DNA from: JASLDZ01 sp038226305
Lineage (GTDB): Bacteria > Pseudomonadota > Alphaproteobacteria > Caulobacterales > Caulobacteraceae
Assembly: GCA_038226305.1 (NCBI GenBank)
Contig: JBBRQN010000006.1
Location: 1 to 64,000, forward strand
Direction of reading: 5' to 3'
DNA: 64,000 nt
Under the pieces are notes generated by a model. It worked only from the letters and a program-made list of their open reading frames with translations, did not search any database and had not been told where the DNA came from. Shown here one piece after another: positions 59,131 to 64,000 of the stretch. A program made the translations under genes and the position numbers. The stretch's first letter is position 1, and each line of letters opens with the position of its first letter.

Positions 59131-61310
59131 GCGGGCTTCACCGCCGCTTCGATCGCCTCTATCACGAGGCCCTCGGTGAGGAGCTGCGGCAGGATCGCGG
59201 GCTCCGCCTTGCCCGGCGTGTAGACGAGGTAGAGCGGCACGCCTGAACGGCCCAGTGCCGTGAGCGTGTCGGCGATCACCGGGTCGCGCTTGGTCCAGTC
59301 CGCCTTGAGGTAGACGGCCTTCTTCGCGGCGAACACGTCGGCCACGGACTTGCCCGCCAGCGCCGTGCGCTCGTTCACCTGGCAGGTGACGCACCAGGCG
59401 GCGGTGAAGTCCACGAACACCGGGTGCCCCTGCGCCTGCAGCTCGGCCACGCGCGCGGCCGACCACGGCTCGGTGGGGATGCCGCCCCCGCCGCCCGCCG
59501 TCTCGCCGGCCGTCGGGGTGGAGGCGGTCGCAGGCGCGACGGCCGCGCCCTGCACCACGGCGGGGATCGCCAGCAGCACGAAGATGGCGGCGGTGGCGCG
59601 CAGCAGCCACGGCGCGGCGCCGGTGATCGCCTCACGCCGCTGCGCCACGCCCCACACCCACGCTCCGAAGGCGACGGTGATCGCCGCGCCGAACAGGAAC
59701 GGCAGGGCCAGCGTGCCCGCTTGCGAGGCGAACACCCACGCCAGCCACGCGGCGGTCGCATAGACGGGGAAGGCCAGGATGTGTCGGAACCCCTCCATCC
59801 ACGCCCCGGGCTTGGGCATCCGCCTTGCCAGCGCAGGCGTGAAGGCGAGGAGTACGAACGGCGCGGCCAGACCCAGCCCCAGGAAGGCGAACACCAGAAG
59901 AGCCGCGGCTGGGGGCTGAGCGAACGCCCAGCCGATGGCCGTGGCCATGAACGGCGCGGTGCAGGGCGCGGCGACCACCACCGCCAGCACGCCCGTGAAG
60001 AACGCCCCCGCAAGCCCGCCCTTCGCGGCGAGCCCGGAGCCCACGCCCTGCACGGAGCTTCCGATCTCGAACACGCCGGAAAGGTTCAGCGCCACCGCCA
60101 GCATGAGGAGGCCGAGCGCCGCCACGACCCGGGAGTCCTGCAACTGAAAGCCCCAGCCCACGGCCTCGCCCCCGGCCCGCAGGATCAGAAGCGCCCCCGC
60201 CAGCGCCACGAAGGTCGCCACCACGCCCACGAGGAACGCCAGACCCTCGGCCCGTGCGGCGGCGGGGTGATCGCCGTGGCGCACCAGCTGCGCGGCCTTG
60301 ATGGCCAGCACGGGGAACACGCAGGGCATGAGATTCAGGATCAGCCCGCCCACGAAGGCGCTGCCCGCCGCAACGGCTAGGGCGGCGAAGGTCAGCCCCC
60401 CGCTTGCCGACCCACCGGTGGCGTGACCGCTTGAGGGTGTCGCGACGACGGGCGGCTTGGATCCCGCCGCCCCGGGCAGGGGAGCGCCGGGACCTGCGGT
60501 CAGCTCGTAGGCGTGGTCGGCATCGACCACGATCACCCCTGCCAGCGTCGCCGGCGGCTTGCCCTTGGCGAAGGCGAAGCCGGGCGTGAGCGTGAAGGTC
60601 AGCCCCTGCGGACCCGCCTGCACCAGCTCAGGCTTGGCGTGCTCAACAGAGGAGCCGTCGTAGGGGAAGAAGAAAGCCCGGCCAGGGCTCGCGCCTTTCA
60701 GCACCACGCCCGTCGCCGAAAGGGTCAGCTTGCCGGGGGCGTTCTTGAAGGTGGCCTTGATGCCGGCGGGTTTGGGGGCGTGGGCCAGGGTGTCGGAGAT
60801 CGCGGCACCGTGCTTCGGGTCCAGGGTCGCCGACCCGGCGGAGACCGGCAGGGTGATGGAGAAGTCGCCGCCCTCCGGAACGCAGATGTCCTTGCAGATC
60901 AGCCACTCGCCGTGGGCCTTCAGGGTGATCGACGAGCCGGGCTTGGCGGTCGCCGGAATGTCGATCGGAATCGGCAGGTAGACGGTGTTGGAGAACACGT
61001 AGCTGGCGATGGGGCCCAGAAGGGCGAACTGCGGGGTGGGCCAAACGAAGCCGCCCGCCTTCACGCCGGGGGGCAGGGTCCACTTCAGGGTGGTGGGCTC
61101 GCCAGCGTCGCCCGGGTTGCGCCAGTAGGTGTGCCACTCGGGGATCATCGCCTGGCGGAGCGCGATGTAGGCGGTCGAACCTGGAGCCACGGACGTAGTC
61201 TGCGACACGAGCTCGGCGGTGAGGTGCGGCGTCTTAACGGGCGCCGCCATCGCAGGGGCGGCGAACAGCGCGGCGATCAGGAGCGTGAACAGGGCGACCA
61301 GCTTAGACAC
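59127..61310 (-). CDS. dsbD: Thiol:disulfide interchange protein DsbD family
   Basis: About 727 residues. Signal peptide KLVALFTLLIAALFAAPAMA, an N-terminal periplasmic domain with the cysteine pair ICKDICVPEGG (about residues 150-160), a central membrane domain of eight segments with LMPCVFPVLAIKAAQL and APCTAPFMATAIGW, and a C-terminal thioredoxin-like domain with FTAAWCVTCQVN. Electrons pass from cytoplasmic thioredoxin through the membrane cysteines to periplasmic partners such as DsbC-type isomerases or peroxiredoxins. I start at GTG 61310 (VSKLVALF); GTG 61334 is possible. Confidence 0.92.
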   Translation of the reverse strand: MSKLVALFTLLIAALFAAPAMAAPVKTPHLTAELVSQTTSVAPGSTAYIALRQAMIPEWHTYWRNPGDAGEPTTLKWTLPPGVKAGGFVWPTPQFALLGPIASYVFSNTVYLPIPIDIPATAKPGSSITLKAHGEWLICKDICVPEGGDFSITLPVSAGSATLDPKHGAAISDTLAHAPKPAGIKATFKNAPGKLTLSATGVVLKGASPGRAFFFPYDGSSVEHAKPELVQAGPQGLTFTLTPGFAFAKGKPPATLAGVIVVDADHAYELTAGPGAPLPGAAGSKPPVVATPSSGHATGGSASGGLTFAALAVAAGSAFVGGLILNLMPCVFPVLAIKAAQLVRHGDHPAAARAEGLAFLVGVVATFVALAGALLILRAGGEAVGWGFQLQDSRVVAALGLLMLAVALNLSGVFEIGSSVQGVGSGLAAKGGLAGAFFTGVLAVVVAAPCTAPFMATAIGWAFAQPPAAALLVFAFLGLGLAAPFVLLAFTPALARRMPKPGAWMEGFRHILAFPVYATAAWLAWVFASQAGTLALPFLFGAAITVAFGAWVWGVAQRREAITGAAPWLLRATAAIFVLLAIPAVVQGAAVAPATASTPTAGETAGGGGGIPTEPWSAARVAELQAQGHPVFVDFTAAWCVTCQVNERTALAGKSVADVFAAKKAVYLKADWTKRDPVIADTLTALGRSGVPLYLVYTPGKAEPAILPQLLTEGLVIEAIEAAVKPA

Positions 61311-61467
61311 AGGGGGACCGCTCTCCAGCTTCACAAGGCGTGTACGTCGTCATGGCGCCGGGTGGACGCAAGCGCCAGAGGATCGCGTGCGCGCACCCCT
61401 CTCCCTCGACAAACCGAAAGGCGCACCCCAAACGATCTTCACAGCCATCTCGCGGAACAGGGACGCC

Positions 61468-61863
61468 ATGCCGGGTCATTTCGACGACATCGCCATCGGA
61501 CAGGTGGTGACCCTGGGCGTCGCCCCGGTGGACGCAGGCGCCCTGAAGGCGTTCTGCGCAGCCTTCGCCCCAAAGTGGGACCAGGCGCAGGGTGCGCCCG
61601 ATTCCATGACCTATGCCCTGTGGTGCAAGCTCGACGTGGAGGCGGCCTCAGGCTGGCCGCAGACCAAGCGCCTGGGCGTCGACGCCCTGCGCTGGATGCG
61701 CAACCCGCCCGTGGGCGAGCTCCTGCGTGGGCGCATGACCGTTCTGGCGATGGACCCCGTGGGCGACGACAAGGGCGTGGTGATCGCCCAGCATGACCTT
61801 CTGGACGAGGCCGGGCGCCTCGTCTTCTCCTGCCTCACCCGGTCGGTCTTCGCCTGCGCCTGA
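61468..61863 (+). CDS. MaoC-like hot-dog fold acyl-CoA hydratase family protein
   Basis: A 131-residue hot-dog domain protein with FDDIAIGQVVTLGVAPVDAGALKAFCAAFAP at the start, which is the MaoC dehydratase opening, but I do not see the catalytic Asp-x4-His pair of R-hydratases clearly. It could be an inactive or thioesterase-like variant. The ATG at 61468 has GGGA upstream. It is divergent from dsbD and ends close to a small hairpin and the convergent sapC gene. Confidence 0.7.
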   Translation: MPGHFDDIAIGQVVTLGVAPVDAGALKAFCAAFAPKWDQAQGAPDSMTYALWCKLDVEAASGWPQTKRLGVDALRWMRNPPVGELLRGRMTVLAMDPVGDDKGVVIAQHDLLDEAGRLVFSCLTRSVFACA

Positions 61864-61865
61864 CG

Positions 61866-61892
61866 ACCTCCCCCGCCTGGCGGAGGAGGCCT
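61866..61892. terminator. Hairpin between convergent genes
   Basis: CCTCC-C-CCGC (61868-61877) and GCGG-A-GGAGG (61880-61889) form a stem with one mismatch. The unit is almost identical to that at 27122-27150. Confidence 0.55.
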
Positions 61893-61902
61893 TGAAGCGC
61901 GC

Positions 61903-62721
61903 CTAGGCGTTGGCGGCTTCCGGGGCGGCTTCGGGGGCAGGGATGAACAGCGGCGCGATGGCCAAGGTGCGGCCCAGAAGCTTGTCCCAGCAGGCCAGCG
62001 AAATGAGGTGCGCGTAGATCTGCGGCAGGGCGCCGTTGTCCTGCAGCTCCTTCAGCTTGGCGGCGGGCAGTTCCGCGAGCTTGGTCTCCGACACCGCGAA
62101 ATACTCCGACACCACGACGGGCGCGCCCGGGGTGCCGTCCACGTTCGGCGGGGAATAGTGGGTCTGCTTAGTCTCGAGAAGGTCGAGGTCAATGAGCAGC
62201 TTCACGAACGACTCGGTGCGCTGGCGCTCGGTCTCGAACTCCTGGCAGAACTTCAGGGCGTTCTCGGTGTAGGCCGAGGCTTCGCCGTTCTCGAACAGGG
62301 GGATCTGGCCACCCTCCTTCAGGAAGGGGGCCTTGGTGTCGATGCACACCACCAGGCGCTGCTGCGCCTCGTCGTTGGCCAGCACGAACGGATAGCGGCG
62401 CACGAACGACGGCACGTAGGCGCCCATCTCCCAGGCGCCCTTTTCGTCGATGAACAGGTTCTCGTGTTCGCGCAGGGCCATCACGGCGAGGGGCTGGCGC
62501 GCGTCGCCGGCGAAGATGATCGGGAAGGTCGCGGCACCGACGCCGAACTCCGAAACGTGCAGCGGGCAGGCGTTGGCCTTCTGGGCGAAGCCGTAGGGTG
62601 CCTCCGTGGGCTCCAGCCCAAGCTTGCCGTGGGCTTCCTTGCTGAGAGGCTCAGGGGACACGTAAAGCAGGACGTTGCCGCTGATGGCGCCTTCGGGCGG
62701 GGCGACGGGCGCAGTGGCCAT
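61903..62721 (-). CDS. SapC family protein
   Basis: A 272-residue protein of the SapC family, with LLYVSPEPLSKEAHGKLGL at the start and FPIIFAGDARQPLAVMALREHENLFIDEKGAWE in the middle, a core pattern of the family, and a tail SETKLAELPAAKLKELQDNG. SapC is named after a Campylobacter S-layer gene cluster; in Caulobacterales and other Proteobacteria it often lies near TonB receptors or S-layer genes, and its activity is unproven. No membrane segment is seen. The start at 62721 is ATG; the longer frame is non-coding. Confidence 0.85.
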   Translation of the reverse strand: MATAPVAPPEGAISGNVLLYVSPEPLSKEAHGKLGLEPTEAPYGFAQKANACPLHVSEFGVGAATFPIIFAGDARQPLAVMALREHENLFIDEKGAWEMGAYVPSFVRRYPFVLANDEAQQRLVVCIDTKAPFLKEGGQIPLFENGEASAYTENALKFCQEFETERQRTESFVKLLIDLDLLETKQTHYSPPNVDGTPGAPVVVSEYFAVSETKLAELPAAKLKELQDNGALPQIYAHLISLACWDKLLGRTLAIAPLFIPAPEAAPEAANA

Positions 62722-62899
62722 GACGGGTGGTCTCTTCTTGCAAGCTGGATCGGGCGCGAGGGCGCGGGGTCTAGCCCACGCGGGGGACTTGGGCAAACGG
62801 GGCCGTGCGCAGGGTCGCGTGACATGCGGACGCGGCGCGGGCATCCATGCCCCGCACGCCGCCCCTGCCCGCCCCGCCCGCGCCCCCTTCGGAGACCCC

Positions 62900-63847
62900 A
62901 TGACCGCACCTGAACCCAACGGCGGCGTAGAGGTGTGGCGCGGCGGGGTGAACACCTGGGAATGCGACGAGATGGGGCACATGAACGTGCGCTTCTACGT
63001 CCAGCGGGCGCAGGAGGCCCTGGCCGGGCTGGCCCTGCGCCTCGGCATGCCGCACGCCTTCGCCGCGGATGCGCACTCCACCCTGCGCCTGCGGCGGCAT
63101 CACATCCGCTTCCTGGCCGAGGCCACCGCGGGTGCGCCCCTGCACATGCAGGGCGGCGTGGTGGAGATGGGCGACGACACGGCAGACCTCGTTTTCGTCC
63201 TGATGCACGGCGACGGCCGCCCCTGCGCCAGCTTTCGCACCCGTGTGCAGCACGCCACCCCCGACGGCCGGCCCTTCCCCTGGCCGGAGCGGGCGCGCCT
63301 GGCCGCGCAGGCCCTGCGGTGGGAGCCCCCTGCCGTTGCCCAGCCCCGCAGCGTCACCACCGGGGAGGTCTTCCACGCCGATGCCAGCCTCGAGCGCGCC
63401 GATGCGCTGAAGCTCACCTGCATCGCCCGGGGGGTGGTGGAGCCCGCGGCCTGTGACGCCCGCTCGCGGATGAACCCGTCGGAGTTCATCGGCCGGGTTT
63501 CGGACGGGATCGGCGTGCTCTTGGCCGGCGTGCGGCAGACCGTGCAGGACGCCGCGACAGAGCGCCCCGAGCGCCTCGGCGGCGCGGTGCTGGAGTATCG
63601 CCTCGACTACCTGCGACAGCCTCGCCTGGGCGACCACGTTGAGGTGCGCTCCGGCATCGCCGAGATCACCGACCGCTATCAGCGCATGGCGCACTGGTCG
63701 CTGGACCCTGTCAGCGGCAAGCCCTGGGCGGTGTCGGAGGCGGTCGCGATCAACTTCGACCTCGACCGCCGCAAGGTCGTGCCCATCGCGCAGGCCGCCC
63801 GCGACGCCCTCGCCCACCGGATCACGCCGGAACTGCTGGCGGGATGA
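62900..63847 (+). CDS. Acyl-CoA thioesterase, tandem hot-dog (4HBT) fold
   Basis: A 315-residue protein formed of two hot-dog domains. Each repeat has a 4-hydroxybenzoyl-CoA thioesterase-like core: first NTWECDEMGHMNVRFYVQRAQEAL (catalytic aspartate region), second ACDARSRMNPSEFIGRVSDGIGVL. A double-domain layout like this is typical of acyl-CoA thioesterases in fatty-acid turnover. The ATG at 62900 has GGAG five to eight bases upstream. It is divergent from sapC across 178 bases and may form part of a lipid metabolism group with the MaoC-like gene. Confidence 0.82.
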   Translation: MTAPEPNGGVEVWRGGVNTWECDEMGHMNVRFYVQRAQEALAGLALRLGMPHAFAADAHSTLRLRRHHIRFLAEATAGAPLHMQGGVVEMGDDTADLVFVLMHGDGRPCASFRTRVQHATPDGRPFPWPERARLAAQALRWEPPAVAQPRSVTTGEVFHADASLERADALKLTCIARGVVEPAACDARSRMNPSEFIGRVSDGIGVLLAGVRQTVQDAATERPERLGGAVLEYRLDYLRQPRLGDHVEVRSGIAEITDRYQRMAHWSLDPVSGKPWAVSEAVAINFDLDRRKVVPIAQAARDALAHRITPELLAG

Positions 63848-63895
63848 TTAGGTCTTTTCCGAAATAGCCCTTGCGCTGCCCGGCCAGCGGCGTAT

Positions 63896-63911
63896 TTAGG
63901 TCACTGTCTAA
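63896..63911. promoter_or_regulatory. Short inverted repeat upstream of the ArsR gene
   Basis: TTAG (63896-63899) and CTAA (63908-63911) frame an 8-base spacer, 15 bases before the ArsR start. It is a plausible operator or promoter part, but a short repeat like this has weak statistical weight. Confidence 0.3.
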
Positions 63912-63925
63912 CTAACCGCTGGCCG

Positions 63926-64000
63926 ATGTCCAACGTCCTGAAAGCCCTCGCCGACCCGACCCGCCGCCGCATCCTGCAGCTCCTGCGGGAGCGGGAGATG
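63926..64000 (+). CDS. ArsR family transcriptional regulator, N-terminal part (3' end outside window)
   Basis: The first 25 residues MSNVLKALADPTRRRILQLL... match the ArsR opening, in which the LADPTRRRILQLL helix precedes the winged helix-turn-helix. The gene runs out of the window. It starts 78 bases after the thioesterase stop. ArsR members sense metals or control lipid and stress genes; none of this can be decided from the visible part. Confidence 0.85.
   Translation, partial: MSNVLKALADPTRRRILQLLREREM

Overview
The window is about 64 kb of very G+C-rich, tightly packed chromosome with no rRNA or tRNA gene, no integrase or transposase and no CRISPR array that I can see. The gene content and order point to the Alphaproteobacteria, family Caulobacteraceae (Caulobacter, Phenylobacterium or Brevundimonas type; I cannot choose the genus). 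The pointers are lptF-lptG-lptD-surA-pdxA-rsmA in a row, fabD-fabG-acpP-fabF-mltG-gmk in a row, hisS-hisZ-hisG, a groES-groEL operon with both a sigma32-type promoter and a CIRCE element, an endonuclease-type MutL, a DUF3035/BamF-like lipoprotein, a SapC-family protein and a large TonB-dependent receptor.

Layout. 1-2.8 kb: end of a SOUL-family gene, an I78-inhibitor-like lipoprotein, holC and pepA. 2.9-11.1 kb (+): lipopolysaccharide export and outer-membrane biogenesis operon lptF, lptG, lptD, surA, followed by pdxA and rsmA with overlapping ends. 11.2-14.9 kb (+): a secreted MetX-like hydrolase, then a membrane protein and a glycosyltransferase resembling HpnL and HpnI or ceramide glucosyltransferase. 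14.9-20.1 kb (-): fatty-acid synthesis and cell-wall operon fabD to gmk. 20.2-21.9 kb: a secreted peroxiredoxin, and a TetR regulator divergent from a small membrane protein with two near-identical operators between them. 22-24.2 kb (-): groES-groEL. 24.3-29.9 kb: a penicillin-acylase-family enzyme whose gene carries an in-frame palindromic repeat, an acyl-CoA dehydrogenase, a CPBP protease and an MliC-like lipoprotein. 29.9-34.2 kb: tadA and rluB head to head, an MFS protein, a TMEM175-like channel and rsmD. 34.2-40.9 kb (-): a GNAT enzyme, mutL, the BamF-like lipoprotein, lspA and ileS. 40.9-41.4 kb: a 480-base gene-free interval with a well-structured candidate small RNA. 41.4-45.7 kb (-): GntR regulator, a variant acyl carrier protein, a second ketosynthase and an M13 metallopeptidase. 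45.8-49.4 kb (+): TonB-dependent receptor and MFS transporter. 49.5-55 kb: an envelope glycan or glycolipid locus (FAD oxidoreductase and GtrA on -, GT-C-like protein and GT87 transferase on +). 54.9-58.5 kb (-): hisS-hisZ-hisG. 58.6-64 kb: an orphan protein, DsbD, a MaoC-like protein, SapC, an acyl-CoA thioesterase and the start of an ArsR regulator.

Most of the window is core chromosome. The items that deserve a second look are the candidate small RNA at about 41.19-41.31 kb, the palindromic element that has become part of the acylase coding sequence just ahead of the autoprocessing serine (with a related copy at 49.4 kb), the ACP/ketosynthase pair beside a GntR-controlled promoter region, the HpnL/HpnI-like pair without other hopanoid genes, several convergent overlaps in coding sequence, and an atypical insertion in IleS. 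I could run no searches: family names rest on motifs and domain patterns read directly from the translations.
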